NCBI GenBank assembly: GCA_964019165.1 | Contig: OZ025269.1 | Location: 8,481,191-8,545,190, forward strand | Length of the DNA stretch: 64,000 nucleotides | Direction: 5' to 3' | Source: Mastigias papua | Lineage: Eukaryota > Cnidaria > Scyphozoa > Rhizostomeae > Mastigiidae | Shown here: positions 24,641 through 35,332 of the stretch, in pieces | How the letters are laid out: every line of letters begins with the position of its first letter | How positions within the stretch are numbered: position 1 is the stretch's first letter | Translations under genes and position numbers: made by a program | The notes under the pieces: model-generated | What the model was told of the DNA's origin: nothing | Databases searched by the model: none | Seen by the model: only the letters and a program-made list of their open reading frames with translations

Positions 24641-25155
24641 ATCACATTTCCTGAAGCAGTTAGGAAAGAAAATAGCTCAATCGGTGAAAAGAAATGATTG
24701 GTAATTTTTGAGCTTTCTGTGTAGTGCAGGTGTTACTTTTTTCTCATTGTCTCTTAGTTTCACTTTGAAGAACTCAAGTACTTCAAGGACTTAGTACCTC
24801 AAGGACTTTGAAGAACACAAGTCTATACCGTAGGTTATACTTAGGTTATACTAGATTTAAAAGGGCTCACTCTTTTAACTTTTACTAAATATTCCTTCAT
24901 TGAAGACAACTTGACGGGCAAAGAACTGACAAGGCCAATCACCAATAAATGGAACAAGAAATTTATTGATGTATACTGACAACCCACTTTCTAGAAGATA
25001 TTCCAGTGCAGAGTGGAAATTCTCAAGGAGACTTCAATGGAAGCTTTATGCAGTCCACAAGTTTACAGTTTGCCATTGACCTCATAGCTTGTATGTCTTG
25101 AATTTCCTTCTGTTGGTAATTATGAACAAGCATTCTGCTTCTTTGGGACTCAGGG

Positions 25156-25880
25156 TCAAAGAACTTTGCTTGAAATTATATCAACATATGTTTTTGAAAA
25201 AGATGGTGTATACCCTAGTAGAAGAGGCTCAAGTAGAGCTAGATTTGCTGGTAGTGAATCCTGATCAGCATAGCTATGTGGTTTGATGGCAGGCATTGTT
25301 GGAAATTGTTTTACAAGAAGTGTTGTCATATGGCATACTTGAGTTTGGCTTGATGATGATGGGTGATGATAGCTATGAATATTATGAAAGTCATCTATGA
25401 AAACAGCTATCATGTAATTGTTAGTAACAGCATCCTCAAAAAACTGGTGTACAGTTGCAATATGCTCTGAAGAAGCTTTTTTTGTTTCACTGAGAACTGT
25501 ATTAGGGTGTGCTGTAAGTCCCATATTCCTTAAAGTTCAACTCCCCTACTTGAAATGCCTAGGCCCTTAAGAGGTCTTGCATGTGCAACTTGAAACCAGT
25601 TGCATTGCTGTGACTGGCTATACATTAAAGTATATATTATAGAGACAGTCCTTCTTTCATTGAGCATACATCTTTTGTCTGAATGGCAATCACTTTTCAT
25701 TGCATCATGGATTGTGGGGAAAATTTTTGCTGCTCCAGCTTCCATGCATAGCTCTTTAAATGCTGCAGGCTCTGTAATAGGATTTGTGCAATTGCCAAAT
25801 ACATCTTTATATTTCTTTTTACCTTTGTTATTGCTTGTTGCAAATTGCACTGCTTTCTTGCAATCTCTAGTAAATTTTCA
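25156..25880 (-). pseudogene. DUF6589-like protein fragment of the long-TIR element
   Basis: Two overlapping minus-strand frames (25850-25530 and 25524-25156) form one protein: KKKYKDVFGNC, then RTVSIIYTLMYSQSQQCNWF, then GLTAHPNTVLSETKKASSEH, then MIAVFIDDFHNIHSYHHP and HMTTLLVKQFPTMPAI. The order resembles large repetitive proteins common in cnidarian and other invertebrate genomes that I associate with DUF6589; the 'DD(F/Y)H.IH' and 'H..T.L...FP.IPAI' blocks are the recognisable part. The frame changes near 25527. I recall no demonstrated function. The family name is from memory and should be treated as provisional. Confidence 0.45.
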
Positions 25881-26720
25881 AATATATTTCTCTCTTCACA
25901 ATAATATTATCATTTTCATCAATGTCAACTTCACCAACATCTGCATAATACATTCTTGTGTGTGATTTGGCTTTTGCTTGCTCTTGCACCACTTTCTCTG
26001 ACCCTTTTTCTCCAACTGATACAGCCTCTTGTTAACTTATCCACTTTTTTGACTAGGACAGCTTAGTGTGTCTGTTTTTTCAAAGTCAGTGTCTGTGTCA
26101 TGTACACTTATCATTGCTGGTTCATCATTCTTCTCATGATCACTCTCTCTCTCGAATCTCCGGTAGTATCTTCTGCCCATTTTAAATCTTTATTTTCTTA
26201 TTCATATTTCTCATCAATGGATTTTTGCTGTAAAATGTAGCTAATTTAGAGAACATTATTTAGATTTAATTATTTTGATCTATACAGTTACCTTTCATCT
26301 AACTTACTACAAGAACCTCTCCTGCACTAACAACCTCATTTATGTGTTGTTGCTCAATTTCATTTTTCCATATTTTACATTTGTGTTCTTGCAGTAGCTG
26401 CATTTATTTTTGCACCATGTAAGTTTTACTATAAACTAGTTAATATTGGCATATACATTCTTGTGTTATACTCTTTTGGTACATCAAAAGAATTCTTTGT
26501 CACTGAACAGTAGGGGCCCCTGATTGTAGATTTTTGAAAGTTTCACCACCCATTTCCATTTGCTAAACAACCCCCACCCTAACTAACCATTTTTCAAAAT
26601 ACCAGCCCCACATTTAACTAACCTAAAAATTTCAAAGTTTTAAAAAGGATAAGTAAATAGACTACATTGGCTTTGTGAATGCAAATCAATATCAACAAGT
26701 AAGGAAATCAAAACAAGCTA

Positions 26721-28179
26721 CACTTCCTCGTCAAAAGTGCTGGAACGATAACGTCAGAATGGCGGCCTAAGTTTCCTATTCAGTTCGTAAACAAAATGTC
26801 ATCTTTACTTTTTGGCACGAAATGGGCCCTGTCACGACAGCAAATAAACATAAACAAACCAGAATTTTTTACACTTTTTGCTTACCTAATTTGCTTGCTA
26901 TCATTTACGGAGTATATTCTGTAATTCATTATCAAAAAAGCATGGCAAAGTCTCGAGAATTATGTGAAAGTGAAAGAGCAGCAATATATCATTTGAGAAT
27001 AGCTGGACACTCATTTGCTGAAATTGCCAAACAAGTAGGTTGCACGAAGTCAACAGCATACAGAATTATGCAGAAACATGAAAAAACTGGTTCACTACTA
27101 CGAAGTAAGAAAAGTGGTCGACCAAAAGTAATCTCTCGTAGAGGCGAGAGAATCGTAACGCGAATTTTTAAAACGTCTCGCTTCGCCAAATTCAATGAAA
27201 TAAAAGACGAGATAGACAAGAGCTTTCCTTCAGATAATTTATCAAAAAGCACCATTATGCGAGTAGTTTCAAAACATGGCATTAAAAGTAGAATCCGTAA
27301 GCAAAAACCGTATATTTCAAAAATAAATCGTACATACCGTATGAAATGGGCTAAGACAATGATGGAATGGCCGTTATCTTATTGGGACGATGTTATTTTT
27401 TCTGACGAATGCAGATTTTCTTTGGTAAATGATTCCGGGGTCCGAAGAGTATGGAGAACTGCTTGTGAAGCAGACAATCCAGAATTCTTTGTGCCAGCTT
27501 TCACAGGAGGAGTTTCAGTTATGGTCTGGGGATGCATAGGGCCTAATGGAGTTGGAAACCTTGTACTTTGCGAAAAATCTGTAAATTCAGAGTATTATAT
27601 ACAAATTCTAAAGGAAAATCTTCCCGAAAGCGTCCGAAAAATCTATCGCAATGAGAACCAACCGTTTATCTTTCAACAAGACAATGCTCCATGCCACAAA
27701 GCTGCTCAAACATGCAGTTTCCTCAAAAGCAATGGAATCCTTCAACTTCCCTGGTCATCTCAAAGTCCTGATCTCAATATAATTGAAAATGTCTGGCAAT
27801 ACATGAAAAATATGATTAGAAAAGATCCACCGAAGAACAAGCATGAACTCGTAAAAAAACTTTTGAGATTTGGGCAGAACTTCCACGCGAATTAATAGTC
27901 AATCTGTACTCTTCAATTCCACGCCGTCTCAATGCTGTTCGTGCTAGTTGTGGCTATCCAACAAAATATTAACAATTTTGACCTGAAAGCGTTAAGTAAG
28001 GGTTTCATTTATCTAAAATATTATAAATTATGCTCTATTTTATCATTAGTATAAATTAAGAGAAGTTTCGAATAATGGTTTTTGTTGTAGACTTCGCCAA
28101 AAAATAGTTTTTTTAAAGTGCCTAAGAAATTGTTGGCTTCAGATTCCTTGCTCGTTCCAGCACTTTTGACGAGGAAGTG
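26721..28179 (+). mobile_element. Tc1-like transposon
   Basis: 28-bp perfect TIRs start CACTTCCTCGTCAAAAGTGC. TA duplications are at 26719-26720 and 28180-28181. The length of 1459 bp and a single transposase are typical of Tc1. It lies in the middle of the long-TIR element and is the innermost layer of the nest. Confidence 0.95.
26942..27972 (+). pseudogene. Tc1-like transposase, one frameshift
   Basis: The likely start is the ATG at 26942 (MAKSRELCESERAAIYHLRI); an upstream in-frame ATG at 26822 adds an atypical leader. The N-terminal paired-like helix-turn-helix shows EIAKQVGCTKSTAYRIMQKH, then SGRPKVISRR (GRPR-like hook) and a second HTH ending near RKQKPYIS. The catalytic domain has VIFSDECRFS (D), IFQQDNAPCHKA (D) and SPDLNIIENVWQYMKN (E, DD34E). 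Near 27865 a one-base shift moves the C-terminus (EIWAELPRELI, SIPRRLNAV) to another frame ending at 27972. Otherwise the protein is complete. Confidence 0.93.
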
Positions 28180-28782
28180 TATATATGTTATAGGTACTTA
28201 TACAATGCTAACAACTAACTGCAATAATTCTGGAATGTTTGGGTCCCCATACTGTCTATTGAACACTGGCTCTCCCATCTATTAACAACCCTCTCCCAAT
28301 TTTTGCCTTTTTAGGAAAAATATTAACCCCTCTCCTAATTGCAGATATTTTTATATAAGAAAGTTTAAAATGACTTTCTTGTGGCAAAAACTGAATTTCT
28401 TGGTTAATAGAACTGAACACTGTACACGGCACGTGTTTTTAATCTGAAAATTTGGGACAAAATAAGCCAAAAAAGAGAACAGTTACAGAAAACCTCAGAT
28501 ATTATGTATGAAATCTCAAAAGAACAAAAAACTACAAGCAAATGATTTCAACACTGTCAATTTAATCAATTCCAATGTAATAAGTTGTTGAAGTGCTTTT
28601 CCTGACTTACTCTAACTGGTCACAGGATGAAATTTATTCATAGTTTTGCTTGTTTGTCTTTATTGGGTAAAAACAAATTTTTAAGCTCTCTTAGGTTTGC
28701 AGAACCCAGTACTGAACTTCTGTTAACTTTTTAACGATTCGAATACTACTTTCCTATAAAGCACTTTCTTATAAAAAAATAC

Positions 28783-29148
28783 GTGTATACCCCCTACTAT
28801 TTGGTGCCAAATGATCTACTAGAAAAATCGGAAGAAGTAACGGTCCATTGTAGTAACCTACAAAAGCTGATGATTGAAATATATGAATGTACCAATCATA
28901 TTGGCCCTGCTGTCTTGACAGAGTTCTTTACAACTAAAGAAATAATCTATGATCTGAGAATAAAAAATCTCCTCCAGATACCAAAAGTAAAAACATCCTC
29001 GTATGGACAAAGCTCCCTATCGTTTAGAGGTAGTATACTTTGGAACACTCTTTCAGACAGCATAAAATCGGCTCAAAATAGTAAAGGATTTAAAACAATG
29101 ATCAAAAACTGGAAGGGAGAAAATTGTACCTGTATTATTTGTAAATAA
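28783..29148 (+). pseudogene. LINE RT C-terminal fragment with (TTA)n tail
   Basis: The frame contains NLQKLMIEIYECTNHIGPAV, LRIKNLLQIPKVKT, SLSFRGSILWNTL and WKGENCTCIICK, the conserved end of CR1/Rex-like ORF2 proteins. It is 5' truncated, as LINE copies usually are, and followed by a TTA microsatellite at 29226-29251. Same family as the fragment at 46495-47118. It sits in the long-TIR element between the Tc1 copy and the right TIR. Confidence 0.8.
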
Positions 29149-29364
29149 AAATATTGTAATTAAATAGTTGGTGTATATTAGTTTATTTTTGAACTACGTT
29201 TTTACCAACTGTAAATAAATTAGTTATTATTATTATTATTATTATTATTAAATAGTACGATGTAGGCCTACGTAGAAGTTATTTGTTTATAGTTAACTGG
29301 AATGTTGGAAAATGTCAAACATGCATTCTCTTATGTTTTTCTTTTTGTAAAAATCTAGTAAAAT

Positions 29365-29622
29365 CTATCTTATTTGGTGCCAGTTCGAGGCACTTCGTAC
29401 AAACACGGAAAACTTTATGTGCTTTGAAGCCTCTTGCAACAGCCAAATTCCGGAATGCTTGCAGATAACGATATTTCGGTATCTTTGACTCTGTAATGGT
29501 GTATTTTTTAGTTTTGCTCTATTTAATGTGGTCGGTGTTCGAACAATATGTTTCGGCTTTCCCCTTATTACCTGAATGCTACTTCCATGCCTGTAACCAA
29601 TGACGTTCAGATTTCCCGCCAA
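29365..29622 (-). CDS. Possible first exon of the long-TIR element's gene
   Basis: This 85-aa basic frame starts 170 bp inside the right TIR, on the same strand as the DUF6589-like and RING ORFs. I recognise no domain. Position and strand make it a candidate N-terminal exon, nothing more. Confidence 0.2.
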   Translation of the reverse strand: MAGNLNVIGYRHGSSIQVIRGKPKHIVRTPTTLNRAKLKNTPLQSQRYRNIVICKHSGIWLLQEASKHIKFSVFVRSASNWHQIR

Positions 29623-30747
29623 AGTGTAAAACTGTATACGCCATAAAGACAGTCGAGGACGGCCTTAGACATTAAGAGAGTTAAAGAGGTTTGTTGTTGT
29701 CATAACTTCACTACAGTGACCAGTTTTGATGTGCCTGGATTAAATTATCAGCGTTGGGACAATCTAAACATAATTTAATTTTGATCATGGCTATCATCTA
29801 GCTTTAGGGGTACCGACATGACGCCTAGCTGTGATAGTTTCAGAACTATGCGTACCTAACCCAGATCTGAGAAGAGTAGAAGTTAATTCAGGATAATTAG
29901 GCATACCTAGCTCTAGTCCAACGGTTTTTAGATGAAAAATAAATTCCTTACTGCTTGCTTGGTGAATGGGTGCTCATGGAGGACCTGTGTGATGGGAGGT
30001 CAGGGGAGGGTGGTGCACAATGTCTAATATTTTTGCAACGGATCATAGTCCAGCTTAGGGCTCGGAGATATCGATCAGAAATGTTGATAGAAAGTTGTAG
30101 CCAAAAAATCGCTGTTGTAGATGAACGTAAATTTTTTTCCGGGGCAAAATTTGTGAGACATGAATTCTCCACAGCACCTCCGTTTCACAATGGCGAAATG
30201 AAGAAACAAGGTAAAAATGGAGGCACATGATTGGATAATAATTTTATGTAAACAAATCCACTGATTGGTCAATTACAAAATGTGCTCTTGCTGCAAGAAC
30301 CAGGAAAAGACCTTGTACCCGTAATGATTTACAGTTTTTTACTTTGAAATATTGTTGTGTTAGGAGAGAGACCTCATTTAATGAATATCGCTTATGCTAA
30401 AACAGAGATCTCAAAGTACTTTATCACTTATTAACATGAAACTATCAAGCAGTTATTCTACATTTCCAGAATTGGTATGATAATTTACTTTAGACTGTGA
30501 TTGATCACAATCATAACGTTGATACGCGAGAAACGATATGTTAACGACGAAGAGCTATAGAAGATGACCCAGATGTTAACAAGATAGTCGATTTGCAGTG
30601 TTTATAGTACAGTGATCGGAGCAAAGGATCTGTTCCGTGAAGCATTTTTCGTGGCCACCGTGAAATGACTGTAGCTATAAAGGAAGAAATCGAAGGAACT
30701 CGTGAAGTCATGTCACAAGATGTAACATAAATGTCACGGAGGACATT

Positions 30748-31029
30748 TCTTAAGGGGGAAGCGTGTAGCACTTATAATGGAATGACTGTGTAGCCCTTAT
30801 ACTGGAATGACTGCAATATTGAATCTCTTTTTATTTTATTGTCAACACTAGTATCCTGTGTCAGTTAGACACACCCCTGTCCAATATCGATTGGATAGCA
30901 AAAAAAGATAACGTTAGTTAAGCAAGAACGTTGTTGTAAGAAAAGGATTGAAAGTGATTTTAAAAGTTAAAGCGAAACCACACCGTGTCTTTTTCTATCT
31001 GTGAAAATACTGATGAAGGGCACGTTAAA
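30748..31029 (+). repeat. Gypsy polypurine tract and 3' LTR
   Basis: AAGGGGGAAGCG at 30752-30763 is the plus-strand primer tract. The LTR proper is 30764-31029 (266 bp), essentially identical to the 5' copy, and is followed by the CAGG duplication. Confidence 0.92.
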
Positions 31030-31033
31030 CAGG

Positions 31034-31492
31034 CCATCAATGACAAACATGCCTGTACAATTAAATGTAGCTGTCAGTGATGATGCCTCTGTTGACACAC
31101 TGTTTGGAACTGGAGAGGAATTGAGCCCCCCTTCTTTTGATAGCAGCACCACTGAAGAGAGAACAGAATATCCAAAGAGAAAAAGAAAAGTTCCTTGGAT
31201 GGAAAAGGCTGCAGCTGCATTGTCTGGCATTGCAAAAAATGTCAGTGAGTGCCCAACAACTGCTGTCAGTGATGATGAGTGGGATGTGTTTGGTAGAGAT
31301 GTAGCAAATACACTGAGAGGTATTGAAAGCAAAGATTGCCAGAGAAGAGTCAAATTCGCAATACAGACTGCTATCTTCCAAACTATTGAACAACAACAAT
31401 CAATGACATATCCAGTTCGGTATAATAATTATAGTAATAGGCAGGAGAGCAATTTTACATATCATGACTTAATGCCATTGAATAACAATTGA
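31034..31492 (+). CDS. Harbinger MADF/Myb-like protein, 3' part of exon 2
   Basis: After one CAGG is removed, the codons of exon 2 continue without shift from 17125 into this segment (…ISSR-PSMTNMPVQLNV…). It encodes a polar linker, a basic PKRKRKVPW stretch (possible nuclear localisation signal) and a C-terminal helix DEWDVFGRDVANTLRGIE / QRRVKFAIQTAIFQTIEQQQ like the dimerising BESS-type tail of MADF proteins. Stop at 31490-31492. Total product before the Gypsy insertion would be 268 aa. Confidence 0.82.
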   Translation, partial: PSMTNMPVQLNVAVSDDASVDTLFGTGEELSPPSFDSSTTEERTEYPKRKRKVPWMEKAAAALSGIAKNVSECPTTAVSDDEWDVFGRDVANTLRGIESKDCQRRVKFAIQTAIFQTIEQQQSMTYPVRYNNYSNRQESNFTYHDLMPLNNN

Positions 31493-31511
31493 AATACATG
31501 TTGTAAAATGC

Positions 31512-33133
31512 TCAGTTTGTCATTTGCCACTGAAAGGCTATAGCACCTTCATCATAGAAATATTCCTTAATAGTATCTCTGATTTCACGTGCATTTAAGG
31601 AAGATGGTCGTTCTCTGTGGTTTGATCGTAATGTGCATATTTCTTGATCATCTATAATATTCCTCCACAATCCAGGTACTACATTGCTATTGCTGTTCTC
31701 ACTATCCATAAACCCTGAGGTGACATATGCTTTGTCTTTCTTTGTTATCAGGTAATTGTGCAAAGCAAGACAAGCACGAACAACCTCCATTGCATTTTCT
31801 ACATCTAGCTCTAGCGTGCGCAGTAATATTCTGAACCTAGAGGAGAGAATACCAAAAGCATTTTCAACTATTCTTCTGGCACGTGACAAACGATAATTAA
31901 AAACTTTTTCATCACCATTAGCACTTCTGTAGGAGTATGGCTTCATTAAGTTGTCATCCAAAGCAAAAGCTTCATCACCCAACAAGAAATATGGAATAGC
32001 AGAAACTCTTTGCCCTATTTTACATTTCTCAGGAAAGCTTTCTAATTTGCAAATTTTCCCCAGGCTTCCATGTTTAAATATTCCACCATCTGATTGACTT
32101 CCAGCTGCACCAAAGTCAAAAGCAATAAATTTTGCATTGGCATCTGCTACTGCCAACAAAACAATGCTAAATTGCCTCTTATAATTGAAATATTCTGATC
32201 CAGTGTTTAGGGGTGCACGAATTATTATGTGCTTCCCATCTACTGCTCCAACTGCATGAGGAAACTGCCATTTTTCTTCAAAGTCTTCTGCCATTCTTAT
32301 CCATTCTTCTCTTGATTTGGGTGTTTTCAAATATTCTTCCTCCAACACACGGTAAATAGCATTGCAGACTTTAGGGACAAACTTGGAAATTGTAGAGGAA
32401 GCTATCCGAAAGGAATACATCAGATCTTTATATGATGCGCCTGAAGCAAGAAATCGTAGTGTGGCACATAGTTTATCATGTGCAGGTATGGATTTTCTCA
32501 TATTTGTATTTTGTCTTGTGATGAGTGGTCTGACTTTTTCAAGCAGTTCATCAAAAAGATGCGTTTCCATTCTAGTAAGTAAAAATATACAGTTTAGATA
32601 ATTTGGAATTATATTTATGATAAATTGATACACTATAACTATGGAGTTTTAACTGTGTTAAACGTTTTTTATTTTATAACAGAGTCTTTGAGACCTTCTT
32701 AACAAGAACATTCCAGTTTCTCAACGACTGCAAAGTTACACAGACAGATAGGCACTATACAAACATAAGCCTGAGATACATAGACTTTCAGAGAAATCTA
32801 TCCAAATAAACAAAACATGCTTGCTTGAAAATTGGAATCCAGTACAGAACTTCCGTAACTTTCTGAGCAGCCAAGCACTGATATCTCATGAAACACTTTG
32901 ATACAAAAAACCTGTATACTTACTCACCGAACAAAATTATGAAAACTGCCAGGGTCTGTAAGTCTCAGTTCTCCAATTAGGTTTGCTGCAATTCCTTGGG
33001 CTTCTCGACGAACATGGCACGACCAGGGGCGGACCCAATGTTTTCGTTTTTTCTTCTTTTGATGTTGATGCATTAACAGCGTCAGTCCTATGCCGCAGGC
33101 AAGGATTCGTTTTCGCTTCGAGATGGAGGCCAT
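31512..33133 (-). CDS. PIF/Harbinger DDE transposase (HARBI1-like)
   Basis: Two exons: 33133-32928 and 32571-31512. The GT donor at 32927-32926 and the acceptor ending TTACTTACTAG just before 32571 join FHNFVR to METHLFDELLEKV in frame, for 421 aa. Exon 1 is basic (HQKKKKRKHWVRPW). Exon 2 has a DNA-binding HTH (YSFRIASSTISKFVPKV), then the DDE residues in HAVGAVDGKHIII (D), PYFLLGDEAFAL (D) and RARRIVENAFGILSSRFRI (E). No stop or shift is visible, so this may still be active. It cuts and rejoins at TWA sites with the MADF partner, which here is disrupted. The ORF is convergent with the MADF gene, their ends 20 bp apart. Confidence 0.93.
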
Positions 33134-33388
33134 TGCTAGTCAACGTGTTCAAGAGTCAAAGTTTTAGCGGGAAAATATTTTCGATACTGCCACAGAATGA
33201 GGCTAGCCTTCAAATACCGCTGGTCAGTAGGACAGTAAAAAATTGTCAAAGAAACTTGTTGCTAATCTACACGGGCAAATATACTTATCAATGAAAAAAT
33301 TGTCAGATGAAACTGGTTGACCATCTACACGAGCAAAGAAACTTGTCATAGAAAATTGTCATAGAAAATTGGTCGTGGAACTTAAGCT

Positions 33389-34913
33389 TTAGATATCTTG
33401 GCAGTGCTATTGAAAACTTTTTGTTACTTTCTCCAGTCACTCATTTAGAAATTGACGATTCGATAGTAAATCAAAGTCTATTGTTTCCCATAGTGTTGCA
33501 ATAAATATATTAAAAATCCTCATTCACCACATTGCTCACCCACTGGCCGAGATTGTCAATCAATCTTTTCTGAAAGGAACGTTCCCAAGTAAATTAAAAG
33601 TAGCAAAAGTAGTACCTGTTTTTAAAACGGAACACCCAGAGATTCGATCCAATTATAGGCCAATTTCCTTATAGCCAATTTTTAGTAAAATATTTGAAAA
33701 ACTGATGGCTTTAATTGCTTGTTACTAGCAATAAAATAATATACCCATTGCAATTTGGTTTTCAAGAAAACCATTCAATTGATCATGCCTGATTAGTATG
33801 ACTGAAACTATCAGAAGGAGTCTAGACAATAAAAAATATGTGTGTGGTGTATTTATTGACTTGCAAAAAGCATTTGATACTGTAAATCATAAAGTTTTAC
33901 TCTCTAAGCTAGAGCATTATGGAATTAGAGGCAATGCACTTGGATGGTTTCAATCATATTTGACAAACAGATCGCAGTTAGTTTCGATTTGTGGTAAAGA
34001 CTCATACCCACTGGACATAACATGTGGTGTACCGCAGGTCTCAGTAGTAGGACCTCTTCTCTTTTTGTTATTCATAAATGATCTACGAAATGCTTCTAAG
34101 TATCTAAAATCTTACCTCTACGCTGATGATACCCATCTTTATTATGATTCTGAAACTCTTGATGATGTCATTAAAAAGGTTAACAAAGGACTCAAACATA
34201 TAAAAAGATGCCTTGATGTAAATAAACTCACATTTAATATAAGTAAAACTAACTTTATTATATTCCATTCTTCTGCAAGTTCAATCCCTACTGATATTAG
34301 TATCAAAATAGGTAAAGAGCAAATTTCTAGGGTGAATTACATTAAAATTCTAGGAGTTCCTTCAGACGAACACCTTGATTGGAGATATCACATCGCCGAA
34401 CTGTCAAAAAGCTTGCAGAAACCTGTGGAATATTTTTAAGATCAGGTATTTGCTTCCAACATCCACTTTTATCACAATATATAATGCTTTGTTCTTGTCC
34501 TTTTTGCAATATGGTATTGTTGCTTGGGGTCAAACATTTGACTCATATATTGATCCACTATCTAAGTTACAAAAAGAGCTGTCCGAGCGATCTCACGCCA
34601 ACCTTTTCTAGCCCACTCCTTCCCTATCTTCAAAGATTTAAAATTACTTAGAATCGTTCATATATTCAAATCAAGACTGTTATCCTTTGTTCATGAATCA
34701 GTAAATATGGTCGCACCAGTTTGTTTCCACAATTTTTTTTCTTTAAACTTACCAGTTCATTGTTATAATACAAAACAATCTAATCGTGGTGATCTGTTTC
34801 TGGCTAACATGAATACGTCACAATATGGCTTGAAATCAATCCGATATTTGGGGGCAAAATTATGGAATGAATTACCTATTGCAATAAGAACCTCTCAGTC
34901 AAATTTATATTAA
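33389..34913 (+). pseudogene. LINE ORF2 reverse transcriptase, portion after the Harbinger
   Basis: The frame resumes RYLGSAIENFLLLSP right after the Harbinger. RT motifs follow in shifting frames: FPSKLKVAKVVPVFK, SNYRPISL, then 33798-34439 with GVFIDLQKAFDTVNHKVLL, GVPQVSVVGPLLFLLFINDL and catalytic SYLYADDTHLYY. The thumb and C-terminal region (YLLPTSTFITIYNALFLSF, YLGAKLWNELPIAIRTSQSN) is broken into three frames to 34913. At least four frameshifts and several stops exist. QVSVVGP in place of the usual QGSVLGP is a further sign of decay. Confidence 0.85.
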
Positions 34914-35145
34914 AGAGTCTCGAAAATTTTCTTTCTTAAATGCAATGTACTTGCAATGGAACTGGCACTAAGACTTAATTTACTTTTAGTGCACAAATTT
35001 GAATACCCCGTGTGCTAAACCTAAAAGAGGGACCTCCTTCCGTTAGTTTATCTACTTAGGAGGTTCTAGCTTAAGAACTTTTTTGTGTTTCTGTCTTGTT
35101 ATTGAAGTATTGTTTTGTACTTAGAGACAGAATTCAAAAAATTAT

Positions 35146-35146
35146 A

Positions 35147-35245
<99 letters not shown>

Positions 35246-35310
35246 GTGATGATGGTGATGATGATGGTGATGATGATGGTGATGATTATGATGATGATGG
35301 TCATGAATCA
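35146..35310 (+). repeat. (ATG)n microsatellite tail of the LINE
   Basis: About 165 bp of GAT/ATG repeats, with GGT variants toward the end. Open frames of poly-Met (plus) or poly-His (minus) across it are artefacts. Confidence 0.95.
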
Positions 35311-35332
35311 AAACGTTAAAAGGAAAAGACAC

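Larger units (their letters stand above)
23591..30292. mobile_element. Long-TIR DNA transposon with 9-bp target duplication
   Basis: Perfectly placed GCAAGAACC at 23582-23590 and 30293-30301 flanks inverted repeats that start AGCAAGAGCACATTTTGTAA and run about 500 bp (23591-24090, 29794-30292) at roughly 99% identity. A 9-bp duplication plus long TIRs is the usual signature of Mutator-like elements, but I find no MULE transposase. Instead the minus strand carries a RING-like ORF and DUF6589-like ORFs. A Tc1 element and a LINE fragment lie inside. It is inserted in the 3' untranslated region of the Gypsy. Confidence 0.85.
17126..31029 (+). mobile_element. Gypsy LTR retrotransposon with nested DNA transposon
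   Basis: The 266-bp LTRs at 17126-17391 and 30764-31029 differ by one base in my reading (CCCTTATAATGG versus CACTTATAATGG near the start). CAGG at 17122-17125 and 31030-31033 is the target duplication. Order: LTR, PBS-like TGGCACCCCAGATGAG, gag with zinc knuckle, MYND finger, protease, RT, RNase H, integrase, [6.7-kb inserted element], purine tract, LTR. Pol is broken in several places. It lies in exon 2 of the Harbinger MADF gene. Confidence 0.95.
15869..33388. mobile_element. PIF/Harbinger transposon, 17.5 kb including nested elements
   Basis: The TIRs start AGC(C/T)TAAGTTCCACGACC and extend over 150 bp with shared TCTATGACAA and CTCGTGTAGATGG motifs (15869-16090 and 33230-33388). TTA occurs at 15866-15868 and 33389-33391, the 3-bp TWA duplication expected of the family. 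Inside are its two diagnostic genes: a DDE transposase (minus strand, 33133-31512) and a MADF/Myb-like partner (plus strand, 16151-31492), convergent as usual. Without the Gypsy the element would be about 3.6 kb. Both of its genes appear open except for the Gypsy insertion. Confidence 0.92.
14042..35332 (+). mobile_element. LINE (L1-like ORF1, YADD RT) split by nested insertions
   Basis: This element entered the satellite between AACACTAT (left) and AATACTAT-ATACAGC (right). It has ORF1 at 14210-14920, ORF2 beginning at about 15690-15868, and the rest of the RT at 33389-34913, followed by a 3' (ATG)n tail. A 17.5-kb Harbinger separates the two ORF2 parts. The apurinic endonuclease domain expected between ORF1 and RT is not visible; that space contains an element-E fragment. 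Numerous frameshifts show it is dead. The combination of coiled-coil/RRM-like ORF1 and this RT type suggests a CR1/L2/Rex-type LINE, but the clade is uncertain. Confidence 0.75.
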
